From positions 1-36,737 of the IMG/VR virus record IMGVR_UViG_3300036770_001983: a stretch of DNA of 36,737 nt. The stretch is one strand, 5' to 3'. A model generated the notes under the pieces. That model was not told the origin of the DNA and did not search any database. It worked only from the letters and a program-made list of their open reading frames with translations. The translations under genes and the position numbers were made by a program. Source of the DNA: a virus. Positions 28,210 to 36,737 of the stretch are shown here, piece by piece (positions within the stretch are counted from its first letter, which is position 1; every line of letters starts with the position of its first letter).

Positions 28210-29178
28210 ATGGATCTGGCGCCGCGCGTACCGTCTCAGCGCGACCCGGTTGTAGATCGAGGGGCGCTTGCCACGCGCGCGTGGTTTCGGTTCTTCCAAC
28301 TGCTGCAGTCGTCCATCGAGGACGCTTCGCTGTTGCAATACACCGTGGTGCAGAACACCACGGGCTCCACAATTCCCAAGGGCACGGTTGTCGGCTTCGC
28401 GGGCGTGGGGTCGAACAACGTGCTGTCGGTTGCGCCGTACCTGGCAGACGGCTCGTCGCCGTCGCTGTACATCTTGGGCATCATGGCCGAGGATCTGCCG
28501 GACAGCGGCGCCACGGGCCTGTGTTGCGTCTGGGGCAACGTCAGCGGCATCGACACCAGCGCGTTCAGCGTGGGCGACATTCTGTACGCCAGCCCGACGG
28601 TTGCGGGGGCGTTGACCAACGTCAAGCCCACCGCACCAGACAACGTGATCCCGATGGCCGCAGTGCTGATCAGCAGCGCCACTGCGGGCGACATCTTCGT
28701 GCGGCCGACGATTGAGCAACAGAAGTACTACGGCGAGTTCTCGCGCACAACCAATCTGACGACGGCGTCGACAAACACGGCTTACGCCATTGCGCTGGAC
28801 ACCACAGAGATTGCCGAAGGCGTGACGCTGGCGGGGTCTCCGCTGACGCAACTGACGGTGCCGCAGTCTGGTCTGTATCAATTCACGGTGCGGTATCAGC
28901 TCACGTCAAGCAATTCATCGCCCAAAAACGCCAGGGTATGGTTCCGCCAGAACGGCACAACGGACTACGCCAACAGCACATCCATCGTATCGGTGGACAG
29001 CAACGGTGGTTTTGCGACAATCACTGCGTCGGAGTTTTTCTCTCTGCAGGCCAACGATTACGTCGAACTCATGTGGGCCGTTTCAGACACCGCGCTGTCG
29101 CTCACCGCTGCTGCTGCCACGGCCTACGCCCCGGCGGCGGCCTCCGTGCTTGTGACCGTCACCCAGATTCAACAGTGA
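28210..29178 (+). CDS. Virion structural/tail protein with C-terminal beta-sandwich (322 aa)
   Basis: 322 residues from ATG 28210. The N-terminus (RVPSQRDPVVDRGALATRAWFRFFQLLQS) is a pattern shared by many phage tail or fiber proteins. A middle beta-rich part follows (VVQNTTGSTIPKGTVVGFAG ... FVRPTIEQQKYYGEFSR). The C-terminal part (NTAYAIALDTTEIAEGVTLA ... SGLYQFTVRYQLTSSN ... FFSLQANDYVELMWAVSD) has the strand pattern of a TNF/C1q-like jelly roll. It probably forms a trimeric tail part. It is not obviously a P22 gp26 needle, which is coiled-coil. Confidence 0.75.
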   Translation: MDLAPRVPSQRDPVVDRGALATRAWFRFFQLLQSSIEDASLLQYTVVQNTTGSTIPKGTVVGFAGVGSNNVLSVAPYLADGSSPSLYILGIMAEDLPDSGATGLCCVWGNVSGIDTSAFSVGDILYASPTVAGALTNVKPTAPDNVIPMAAVLISSATAGDIFVRPTIEQQKYYGEFSRTTNLTTASTNTAYAIALDTTEIAEGVTLAGSPLTQLTVPQSGLYQFTVRYQLTSSNSSPKNARVWFRQNGTTDYANSTSIVSVDSNGGFATITASEFFSLQANDYVELMWAVSDTALSLTAAAATAYAPAAASVLVTVTQIQQ

Positions 29179-29185
29179 GGCCCTG

Positions 29186-30439
29186 ATGGCAGTCTCTCTC
29201 TCCCAGTACGCAGGCGCAGGCGCCCAGTTCTTCGACAACAACGGCAACCCGCTGGCCGGCGGGCTGATCTACACCTACGCTGCCGGCACGACCACGCCTG
29301 CGGCAACGTACACGACCTATACGGGCGGCACGGCAAACGCCAACCCCATCGTGCTGGACAGCGCAGGCCGCACGCCGGCGCAGATCTGGCTGACGTCGGG
29401 TTCGTCGTACAAGTTCGTGTTGCAAACCGCGCTGGGCGTGACGATCAAGACCGACGACAACATCTTCGCGTCGTTTGAACTCGCCAAGGAAATCGGCATC
29501 GCCGTCGGCCTAGGTGCCGGCAGCGTGGCCACGAACATTGCGGTGGGCGACACTGCGCTGGACAGCAACACCACGGGGTCGAACAACACCGCTGTTGGGT
29601 ACAACGCGCTGACCAGCAACACTGACGGCATCCAGAACGTAGCCGTGGGCTCGCAGGCGCTGGACGCCAACACGGGCGGCGATTACAACGTGGCCGTGGG
29701 GTACGACGCGCTGTCGGCGGCGACGACGGCGAACTACAACACTGGCATTGGGTATCGGTCGCTGAATGCGGCGACGACGGGGGCGAATAACACCGCGCTT
29801 GGCGCAGATGCGCTGCTGGTCAACCAGACTGGCGCAAGCAACGTCGCCGTGGGCTACCAGGCAGCAGACGCCTACACAGGCAGCGACGCAGTTGCCGTGG
29901 GCGCAGGCGCTTTGTCGGCGGCAACCTCGGGCACTAGAAACACGGCGATTGGCAAGGATGCACTGCTGCTGGTGGTAACTGCCGCTGATAACACCGCCGT
30001 GGGAGCGCGCGCGTTGGATGCGGCGACTACGGCCAATAACACTGCGGTTGGCGTCGACGCGCTTGGTGCAGTCAATACCGGCGCCAACAACACCGCCATC
30101 GGCATGCAAGCCGGCGACTCGCTCACGACCGGCAGCAACAATACGGTGATCGGCTACGACGCCGATGTGTCAGCGGCAGGCGTCAGCAACGAAATCACCC
30201 TCGGCAACAGCAGCATCACATCTCTGCGCGTGCCAGGCCTGACGCTGACAGCCGGCTTGAAGTGGATCAACAATGGCACGCAGACTGTGGCGGCGCTGGT
30301 GGCTGCAGGCACTGCCGGCGCAGGCGCACGGGCCGTGGTGACGGATGCCAACGCAACGACTTTCCACGCAATCGTTGCCGGGGGCGGCGCAAACGTCGTC
30401 CCGGTGTTCAGCGACGGCACTAACTGGCGGATTGGGTGA
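29186..30439 (+). CDS. Tail fiber/spike: P22-type head-binding domain plus adhesin-like repeats
   Basis: 417 residues. Residues 1-95 (SQYAGAGAQFFDNNGNPLAGG ... GLIYTYAAGTTTPAATYTTY) are a head-binding domain of the kind at the N-terminus of podovirus spikes. Residues 105-335 are about 13 repeats of 17 (sometimes 16) residues with the core N-T-A-V-G-x-x-A-L. These resemble the trimeric YadA/Hia-type head repeats. A neck-like piece (VSNEITLGNSSITSLRVPGLTLT) and a C-terminal cap follow. No depolymerase site is seen, so it probably binds receptor by its repeat surface or cap. Confidence 0.8.
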   Translation: MAVSLSQYAGAGAQFFDNNGNPLAGGLIYTYAAGTTTPAATYTTYTGGTANANPIVLDSAGRTPAQIWLTSGSSYKFVLQTALGVTIKTDDNIFASFELAKEIGIAVGLGAGSVATNIAVGDTALDSNTTGSNNTAVGYNALTSNTDGIQNVAVGSQALDANTGGDYNVAVGYDALSAATTANYNTGIGYRSLNAATTGANNTALGADALLVNQTGASNVAVGYQAADAYTGSDAVAVGAGALSAATSGTRNTAIGKDALLLVVTAADNTAVGARALDAATTANNTAVGVDALGAVNTGANNTAIGMQAGDSLTTGSNNTVIGYDADVSAAGVSNEITLGNSSITSLRVPGLTLTAGLKWINNGTQTVAALVAAGTAGAGARAVVTDANATTFHAIVAGGGANVVPVFSDGTNWRIG

Positions 30440-30447
30440 GGTGAATC

Positions 30448-32679
30448 ATGGCGCAGCAATGGAAGTCCGTTGACGAGCAATTTCCGCAATACCGTTACGG
30501 AACGGGAGCGGAAGACTCTGGCGAAAGGTACGTCAACGACGCCTACACGCAATTCAAGAACCTTGAACTTGGCTACTGGACTCAGTTCCTGCCGCAACTG
30601 GGCTTTACTGGGCCGCTGACCAAAGAGCTTGTGGAGGGCGCGGGAACACTAAATGAGTCAACCACAACAACCATCTCTGACGAAGCCAAGGCGGCGATTG
30701 ATTCGCTGAAAGCGCAGGGATACGACGTCGTTGTCAATCCGAGCAAAATTGATTTCGGCAAAAAAGGCGTCACGGAATTTGGCTTCAAGACGCCCGACGG
30801 CAAGGTAGAAAACACCTGGGAATACACGGGTGGCGCTTGGTACGAGCAGATGGCTCCGTACCTCGGGCTTGTGCTGCCTGCCGTGCTGGGCGTTGCCGGC
30901 ACGAAGTTGGGTGTTGCAGGGACGGGCGCTGGCGGCGCTGTTACCGTGGGCGACGTTGCGAAAAGCATCGGTGCCAACATCACCGGCCAGACCGGCAACG
31001 CGCTGCTGAACAACGTGGTTGGCGGCGCAGTCATTGGCGGTGCCAAGGAATTGATCGCCACTGGCGGCGATGCCGACGCCGCAATCAGGGGTGCTCTTAG
31101 TGCCGGCGCACTGGCCGGCGTTGCAGAAATTGCCCAGCCGTATATTGAGAAGGCCGCAAACGCACTGTCCAATCTGACCAGCGAAGAAGTCTCGCACCTG
31201 GCCAGCACGGATGTTGCCGGGGATGTGGGGCTGGGTGAGCTTGGCGGGGATGTGGGGCAGGTTGAGGTTGGTGGGGCGGGAATTGACGCTCGCATATACC
31301 AAACCCTCAGCCCGTCTGCCAAAGAGATTTATGAAATTGCTCTCACCCAAGGAGTGGATCCAAGCGTCGCACTTACGCGAGCAGCCGCAGCAGATGCTCG
31401 ATTTGCGGCGGGCGGATACACAGGGCTTGCAGACACGTCAATCAACGCGCTGGCCGGCGGCGCTGCTGCTGGAGCCGCAGGCACTGCCGGAGCCGCAACT
31501 GGCGCAACTGGCGCAACCAATGCCTTGGCGGGTGGCGACGTGGTTTCCACGCAGGTCACGCCGACAGCGCGTATTCCTACGGTTGTAACCGACGCGCTGC
31601 CAGAACGCCCGTTGGCTGGAACTACTGGCGCTGGAACTACGGGCCTCGGCACCGCCGCAGCAGGCGCGGGGGCGTTGGGCGCAGGAGCGCTTGGCGCCGA
31701 AACCGCTGGCGCAGTCGGCACCGTGGGCGGCGGCCTGACTGTGCCTCCGGGCGCTGGGCTTGGCGAGGCCGGGGCGATCACCACGCCGGGTGGCCTCGAC
31801 GCAACCGTGGCGGGCGGCACCGGCATCACCGCCGGAACCACTGGCGGCGCGGGACTGGATACCAGCGGGCTTGCGCTGGGTGGCGCGCTGGGCGCGGGCG
31901 CTGCTGCTGGATCTGCGCTGCCGGTCGGCAGTGCGGCCGCAGCGGGCTCCGCGATTACGCCTGCCGCAGGCCTCACCGGCATCAAAGCCGTGGACGACTT
32001 CCTGAGCTACCTCGGCACGCCTGCCGGCGCAATGGCGCTGAGTGCTTTCGGTGGACTGGCGGGCGGATACTTCCAAGGAGAAGCCGCGAAGGAAGCGGCG
32101 CAGATTCAGGCCAATGCCGCAGAGAAGGCCCTGAAGCTGCAGGAGGACATGTTTGAGTACCAGAAGAGCCTGCTTGCGCCGTATCAGGAGGTCGGCGTCA
32201 ACGCTCTGCGGCGGCTTGAGGGCGTCATGGGCCTCGGCGGCCAGCCGGCAACCGGCGGGCAGCAGCTGCTGGAGATGGACCCCGGCTACGCCTTCCGGCT
32301 CGGCGAGGGCATGAAAGCGCTCGAGCGCCTGCAAGCAGCGCGGGGCAACATGCTGTCGGGCGGCGCGATCAAGGCGGGCCAGCGGTACGCGCAGGATGTG
32401 GCGTCGCAGGAGTATGGGAGCGCGTTCAATCGCCTCGCCAGGATTGCCGGCATCGGGCAAGAAACCGGCACACAGTTGGGCGCTGCCGGCCAGCAGTTCG
32501 GCCAGACGGCCAGTGGTGCGATGGGCGATGTCGCCAACGCGATGGCCGCAGGACGCATCCAGCGCACTGGGGCTTACACTGGGGCCATCAGCGACGTGTC
32601 GAAGGCCTACAGCGATTTCTACAATCAGCAGCAGCGCAATCAACTGATCCGCGACATTTACGGTCGCGTCGGCGGCTAA
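30448..32679 (+). CDS. Ejection (internal virion) protein, Gly/Ala-rich (743 aa)
   Basis: 743 residues. The N-terminal part (QFPQYRYGTGAEDSGERYVNDAYTQFKNLELGYW) is globular. The middle (about 150-540) is highly Gly/Ala/Thr-rich, with hydrophobic runs that could cross a membrane. The C-terminus (EAAQIQANAAEKALKLQEDMFEYQKSLLAPYQEVGVNALRRL ... GNMLSGGAIKAGQRYAQDVASQEYGSAFNRL) is the typical ending of P22-type DNA-transfer proteins. It travels in the head and enters the cell envelope with the DNA. The low-complexity region probably varies rapidly. Confidence 0.82.
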   Translation: MAQQWKSVDEQFPQYRYGTGAEDSGERYVNDAYTQFKNLELGYWTQFLPQLGFTGPLTKELVEGAGTLNESTTTTISDEAKAAIDSLKAQGYDVVVNPSKIDFGKKGVTEFGFKTPDGKVENTWEYTGGAWYEQMAPYLGLVLPAVLGVAGTKLGVAGTGAGGAVTVGDVAKSIGANITGQTGNALLNNVVGGAVIGGAKELIATGGDADAAIRGALSAGALAGVAEIAQPYIEKAANALSNLTSEEVSHLASTDVAGDVGLGELGGDVGQVEVGGAGIDARIYQTLSPSAKEIYEIALTQGVDPSVALTRAAAADARFAAGGYTGLADTSINALAGGAAAGAAGTAGAATGATGATNALAGGDVVSTQVTPTARIPTVVTDALPERPLAGTTGAGTTGLGTAAAGAGALGAGALGAETAGAVGTVGGGLTVPPGAGLGEAGAITTPGGLDATVAGGTGITAGTTGGAGLDTSGLALGGALGAGAAAGSALPVGSAAAAGSAITPAAGLTGIKAVDDFLSYLGTPAGAMALSAFGGLAGGYFQGEAAKEAAQIQANAAEKALKLQEDMFEYQKSLLAPYQEVGVNALRRLEGVMGLGGQPATGGQQLLEMDPGYAFRLGEGMKALERLQAARGNMLSGGAIKAGQRYAQDVASQEYGSAFNRLARIAGIGQETGTQLGAAGQQFGQTASGAMGDVANAMAAGRIQRTGAYTGAISDVSKAYSDFYNQQQRNQLIRDIYGRVGG

Positions 32680-32688
32680 GGACTGATC

Positions 32689-34116
32689 ATGGCAATCATC
32701 AATCCCAACATTGTGATGCAGGCGGCGAACATCCCGCGCGTCCAGATCAGTCGGCCTGAGTCAATGGCAGAGTCTCTTACCGCCATTGCCCCTGGCATCA
32801 ATGCGATGCGGCAGTTGGAGGCGAGCCGTGTTGATCTAGAGGAAAAGAAGCGCCAACGGGATGCGTTGGCGCAGATGCGGCAGCAAAATTTGGATCCCGA
32901 AGGTGTTGCTCAGTGGTTTGTGAGGAACGGCACTCCCGAGCAAATGCAGTTTGGCATGAAGATGCTGGAGGCTGCGCGGGAAGAAAAGATGTTCCGGCAG
33001 GCGTTTCCCCAGCCGCAAGCGGCCGGAGCGCCAAACGCGCTAATCCCCGCACCGACGGCAATGCCTGCGCAGCCTGCGGCGCAGCAGCCCGGCGGATTTC
33101 CGATGACGCCAGAACAACTTGGCCGAATTGCCGCATCTGGCGAACGTGGCGCAAAGTTTGCTGCCACGATGGGTCAGTTTATTCCAAAGCCGCAAACAGA
33201 GCCATCGGAAATTCAAACGATGCGCGCGATGGGCCTCAACCCGCAAAACCCGGAAGACGTCAAACGCTTCTATGCCGCAAAGCAGCCTCAGTTGGCAACG
33301 GCAGAAGCAAGGCTTGAGCTTGATCGCCGCAGGCTAGATCTTGACAATTTGCGCCAGCGCCAAGCACAAGCCAAAAGCGAGGCAGATGCGGCAAGGCTGC
33401 AAACACAAATTGCCCAGCAAGAGCGCAGGCTTGAGCTTGAGCAACGCAAGTTTGACCGCGAGTCAGATCCTGAGTACCAAGCGAGAATTTCTGAGGCAAG
33501 GGCTTTTGCAACGGAGGCAGCAAAGAATGATGCGACGCTTGCGCAGCAGGGGCCGTCCGCCATTCAAAGCGGTGAACAAACGCTTGCGCTGCTCAACCGC
33601 ATGGTAGGCGATCCAAAAGCCAAAGGCGCGGCAGCACAGCCGCATCCTGGCTTTAGGGGCGTCGTTGGCGCGACCTTGATGCCTGGCATGCGACTGGTGC
33701 AAGGCACGCCAGAGGCAGACTTCGATGCCATGCTGGAGCAGGTGCTTGGGGGCGCGTTTCTTGAAGCATATGAACGCCTCAAAGGAACGGGGCAGATTAC
33801 GGAAATTGAGGGCAAAAAGGCAACTCAGGCAATTACGCGCATGCAGCGCGCCGTATCTGAAACTGAATTCTTGCAGGCAGCGCAAGAATTTAGAAGCTCT
33901 TTGGAAAAAGCGATGGAAAGAACGCGCAATCGCCTTCAAGGAGTGTCTAACAGGACGTCTGCGCCATCTCGACCTACCGCCCCCACCGCACCAGCAGGAA
34001 ACTTCCCAACCCCTAATCAGGCAGCAATAGATGCGCTGAAGCGGGGACAGGGAACAGACGAACAGTTTGATGCCGTTTTTGGCCCTGGCGCAGCCGCAAG
34101 AGTAAGGGGACGCTGA
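32689..34116 (+). CDS. Ejection (internal virion) protein 2 (475 aa)
   Basis: 475 residues, mostly helical: NIPRVQISRPESMAESLTAI, LEEKKRQRDALAQMRQQN, a coiled coil (ATAEARLELDRRRLDLDNLRQRQ to about residue 265), and GGAFLEAYERLKGTGQITEIEGKKATQAITRMQRAVSETEFLQAAQEFRSSLEKAMERTRNRLQ. The last segment is common to podovirus ejection/internal virion proteins. Codons are more AT-rich than in the capsid genes. The stop overlaps the next start (TGATG). Confidence 0.8.
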   Translation: MAIINPNIVMQAANIPRVQISRPESMAESLTAIAPGINAMRQLEASRVDLEEKKRQRDALAQMRQQNLDPEGVAQWFVRNGTPEQMQFGMKMLEAAREEKMFRQAFPQPQAAGAPNALIPAPTAMPAQPAAQQPGGFPMTPEQLGRIAASGERGAKFAATMGQFIPKPQTEPSEIQTMRAMGLNPQNPEDVKRFYAAKQPQLATAEARLELDRRRLDLDNLRQRQAQAKSEADAARLQTQIAQQERRLELEQRKFDRESDPEYQARISEARAFATEAAKNDATLAQQGPSAIQSGEQTLALLNRMVGDPKAKGAAAQPHPGFRGVVGATLMPGMRLVQGTPEADFDAMLEQVLGGAFLEAYERLKGTGQITEIEGKKATQAITRMQRAVSETEFLQAAQEFRSSLEKAMERTRNRLQGVSNRTSAPSRPTAPTAPAGNFPTPNQAAIDALKRGQGTDEQFDAVFGPGAAARVRGR

Positions 34117-36554
34117 TGGCAACCAATCCGTTTGCTCAGTTTGTTCAACAGCCGCAGGCCAACCCGTTTGCTCAATTCGTGCAGGCGCCTCCCGGCATGC
34201 GCGCGGTACAACCTGGCGAAATCCCCACCGAATCGGGGTTCTATCCGGTTCCGCCAGAGGAGCAGCGCAGAACCTTTGGCCAGCGCGTTCTTGGCGCTGC
34301 TGCGGCTCCGCTGGATATTGCCGCAACACTTGCAAGCGGAGCGGGGCGCGCTGCCGCCACGCTGCCGTATGCTCTGGTCACCGGGCGCGGCATAGAGCCT
34401 AGCTTCCGCGAACTGCAGGCCGGCGTTCGCCAGCCACAGACACCCGAGGGCAGGGCGGCGCTTGAAGCAGCCGCGCCAGTGCTGTCTGCGCTGCCTCCTG
34501 TTATTGGTACGGCGCCCGCTGTATCTGGTGTTGCGGGCCCCGGCGCCCGTCAAGCAGGCCGCATGGTCGCGCAAGAGGCAGAACTGGCGGCGCAACCCAT
34601 CATTGCTGCACGCGCGGCGCAGCGTGAGCGCACTGCTTTGCAGCGCTCTGCGGCAGACTGGCAGCGTGCGCCTCAGATTGAAGCCGCCAAACGCGCCGTT
34701 GAGCTTGGGATTGCGCTGAACCCCGCGCAGTCCAATCCGACGCTTGGCAACAGGGCGCGGTCTACTCTCGCGGGCAACCGCGACGTCAACGCAATCCTCG
34801 TCAAGCAAAACGCCCCGAAATGGACGGAGCTTGCCAAGCGAGAGATGGGTTTGTCTTTGCAAACCCGGCTGGATACCGCTGGGTTTGAAGAGGCGCGTAG
34901 AGCGGTTAGCGGCCCATACGATCAGATGCGCCGAATGGGAGTCATGTCGGCAGATGACAGCATTCGATCTCAACTGGACAACCTGCGGGTAGAACAGGCA
35001 GCCATCGGCGGCGAACTTGGCGCGAAGCGCGTCAACAAACTTGTTGACGAGGCGCAGAAAAAGGTTAATCGCGGACTTAATGGCGCTCAACTGCTGGACA
35101 GCATCCGCCAACTACGACGAGACGCTCAGGCAATTAGAAACGCGCAAAAGGTTGGACAGGCGCCGTCGCCAGAGCGTATTGCCGAAGCCGACGCGAAGCT
35201 ACAAATTGCCAATGTTCTTGAGAACATGGCAGAAAACAACATTTTCGATCCCAAGTTCAAGCAAGAATTTAGGCAGTCTCGCGCTGCACTTGCCAAAACT
35301 TACGCATACGAAGACGCCACAGACTTCAACACCGGCCAAGTGGACCCGTTGGCAATTGCCAGATTGACGCAAGGCGACAACGCGCTGACGGGGATCATTG
35401 CGGACATCGGCGCGATTGCGGGCAATTTCCCAGAGATTGCTTCATCGGCGCCGCCCTCCACGTTGATGCAAAAAGTGGCGCCGCATCTGACGCGCTCTGG
35501 CATCGGCGGCACCATTGGTGCGGGCGTAGGTACTGTGACGCCAGTAGGGCCTATTGCTGGCGGTGTGCTGGGTGCTGGCGCCGCAGAATTGCTCACCGGC
35601 CTACAAGCCAAGCGCATGCTGACGCCCGAGTATCAGCGCAAGTTTGCTGCGCCGCCTGATCGGCGCATTTTTCCGACGCCAGAGCCCCAACCGGCCAATG
35701 CGCTGGTGCCGTATGTTGCGCCGCAAAACGTGCTGACGCCAGAGGCTGGGGCGTTTGTCATGGGGGGTGGTCAACCGCAAGTGCTGCGCAGGACGGCAGA
35801 GGGTGCTTTTGTGCCGCCGACGCCCCCCAGTGGGCCACAACAGCCGCCAAGCGCTCGATTTGTCGGGCCGCAGGCTGGGCCGCCCCAGCTTCCCGCGCCC
35901 AGCGCGCAGGCAACGATGGGCACGCTGCGCACGGAGGATGTGCGCCGTGCCGGCGTTTCCCGTGCAATCGGGCAAGAAGCCGAGGCAGCACAGGCTGCGG
36001 CAGAGGCGGCGGCACGTCGGCCGGCGTCACGCGAAGTCATGCTTGAGGTTGATCCAATCAGCGGCAAACTGCGTGAGGCTAGTCAGGGCATCAAGGGCGC
36101 CACGCCAGAAACGTTCCGCGACTTTGGGTCTTCGCTTTCGTCAGCCGCTCAGAAGGTGACCGAGGGTCGCAAGTTTGACCTGACGGCCGCAGAAAAGGTC
36201 GCGTGGGAGCGCACCAAGGTTGATCTTGCGGAGGTTGCTCCCGGCTTCAAGGCGCTGAACGACAAAGCCATTGCCGAGAAGATGATGGATCGGCAGTGGG
36301 TTGCGGACGCTGTTCGCAAGGCCCGCGACAAGGCCAATGCGTTTGCCGAGATTGCGGCAAGGGCAAAGAACGCGCAAGACCGGCAAAAGGCGCTTGCAGA
36401 TCAAGAGCGTATGATGGATCTGCTTGAAAGCCTTGAAGAGCGGTTTAGGGCGCCACGGCCAGAAGTCTCTCAGGCGCAAGGCCCAAAAACTCGAGAGTTT
36501 CGTCGGAATCAGCTGACGCAGCAGCAAAACCTTAACGCCCTGAACAAGCCATGA
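34116..36554 (+). CDS. Ejection (internal virion) protein 3, large (812 aa)
   Basis: 812 residues. It begins with a doubled motif: NPFAQFVQ occurs at about residues 4-11 and 16-23. A hydrophobic segment (GQRVLGAAAAPLDIAATLASGAGRAAATL), a long helical part (about 160-450), a Gly-rich hydrophobic stretch (GIGGTIGAGVGTVTPVGPIAGGVLG), a Pro-rich linker and a charged helical C-terminus follow. This organisation fits a P22 gp16/gp20-style DNA-transfer protein, the third of the set. No transglycosylase site is recognised. The stop overlaps the holin start (ATGA). Confidence 0.78.
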   Translation: MATNPFAQFVQQPQANPFAQFVQAPPGMRAVQPGEIPTESGFYPVPPEEQRRTFGQRVLGAAAAPLDIAATLASGAGRAAATLPYALVTGRGIEPSFRELQAGVRQPQTPEGRAALEAAAPVLSALPPVIGTAPAVSGVAGPGARQAGRMVAQEAELAAQPIIAARAAQRERTALQRSAADWQRAPQIEAAKRAVELGIALNPAQSNPTLGNRARSTLAGNRDVNAILVKQNAPKWTELAKREMGLSLQTRLDTAGFEEARRAVSGPYDQMRRMGVMSADDSIRSQLDNLRVEQAAIGGELGAKRVNKLVDEAQKKVNRGLNGAQLLDSIRQLRRDAQAIRNAQKVGQAPSPERIAEADAKLQIANVLENMAENNIFDPKFKQEFRQSRAALAKTYAYEDATDFNTGQVDPLAIARLTQGDNALTGIIADIGAIAGNFPEIASSAPPSTLMQKVAPHLTRSGIGGTIGAGVGTVTPVGPIAGGVLGAGAAELLTGLQAKRMLTPEYQRKFAAPPDRRIFPTPEPQPANALVPYVAPQNVLTPEAGAFVMGGGQPQVLRRTAEGAFVPPTPPSGPQQPPSARFVGPQAGPPQLPAPSAQATMGTLRTEDVRRAGVSRAIGQEAEAAQAAAEAAARRPASREVMLEVDPISGKLREASQGIKGATPETFRDFGSSLSSAAQKVTEGRKFDLTAAEKVAWERTKVDLAEVAPGFKALNDKAIAEKMMDRQWVADAVRKARDKANAFAEIAARAKNAQDRQKALADQERMMDLLESLEERFRAPRPEVSQAQGPKTREFRRNQLTQQQNLNALNKP

Positions 36555-36737
36555 GCCTGACCATCGAACAGAAGTCGGACATCGTGACAGAAGTCACGAA
36601 GGCTGCGCCTCCGGTCACTGTGGCGGGTGCTACGATCGCCGGCATGCAGGTCAATGACATGATCTTGTGGGCCACGTTGCTCTACCTCGTTCTCCAGATA
36701 GGGTTCCTCCTCTATCGCTGGAGGCGCCTGCATTTCA
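36551..36737 (+). CDS. Putative holin, cut by the window edge
   Basis: 62 residues visible, no stop before the end of the window. A polar N-terminus (SLTIEQKSDIVTEVTKAAPP) precedes one membrane helix (MILWATLLYLVLQIGFLLY), then a basic RWRR end. This is the layout of small single-helix holins that open the lysis cassette in related phages. The ATG overlaps the stop of the ejection gene (ATGA). Endolysin and spanins would be expected just to the right. Confidence 0.75.
   Translation, partial: MSLTIEQKSDIVTEVTKAAPPVTVAGATIAGMQVNDMILWATLLYLVLQIGFLLYRWRRLHF

Noticed and set aside
1-36737. CRISPR arrays, tRNA or rRNA genes, insertion sequences
   Set aside because: I saw no regularly spaced repeat/spacer array, no cloverleaf-like sequence I could support, and no transposase.

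Overview
The window is a stretch of a GC-rich tailed-phage or prophage genome with a P22-like (podovirus) virion module. Evidence for this is the ordered set terS, terL, portal, scaffold, P22-type coat protein, gp4-like adaptor, gp10-like stabilization protein, head-binding fiber, three ejection proteins and a putative holin. High GC, frequent ATGA/GTGA/TAATG gene overlaps and family resemblances suggest a betaproteobacterial (Burkholderiales-type) host; this is inference. No integrase, CI-type repressor, endolysin or tail needle is visible. An excisionase-like HTH gene and a RecT/YqaJ recombination pair near the left edge suggest a temperate or formerly temperate phage whose integration genes lie outside the window.

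Layout. (1) 5-4152, minus strand: an early operon running leftward from a sigma70-type promoter near 4185-4214. It carries small hypothetical proteins, a YqaJ-type exonuclease, a RecT-like annealing protein, an excisionase-like HTH protein and a train of six small genes, nearly all overlapping by ATGA. (2) 4153-4308: divergent control region with a palindrome and direct repeats. (3) 4309-9562, plus strand: early/replication operon with a degenerate HNH plus HTH protein, a VRR-NUC nuclease, a PAPS-reductase-like enzyme broken by an in-frame TAG, a conserved hypothetical, an orphan cytosine methyltransferase and a 777-aa TOPRIM primase-helicase. (4) 9561-13184, minus strand: a second leftward block of about thirteen small genes, including 20- and 29-residue hydrophobic micro-ORFs. 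It ends at a rho-independent terminator (9561-9596) that faces the replication operon. (5) 13185-13895: about 0.7 kb with no convincing gene but many repeats, inverted repeats and AT tracts; candidate control and packaging region. (6) 13896-36737, plus strand: the late operon for packaging, capsid, tail adaptors, fibers, ejection proteins and the start of lysis.

How it fits together. The two early arms supply replication, recombination and probably anti-host or accessory functions. Thirteen early genes share an AGAC tetramer between the Shine-Dalgarno sequence and the start codon, and I do not see it in the late genes. The late arm builds a P22-like particle with additions: a modular 615-aa beta-rich protein, tandem head-fiber-like paralogs, a glycosyltransferase-like gene directly after them, a tiny HExxH protein and a gp10 homolog carrying an AT-rich inserted domain of about 100 residues.
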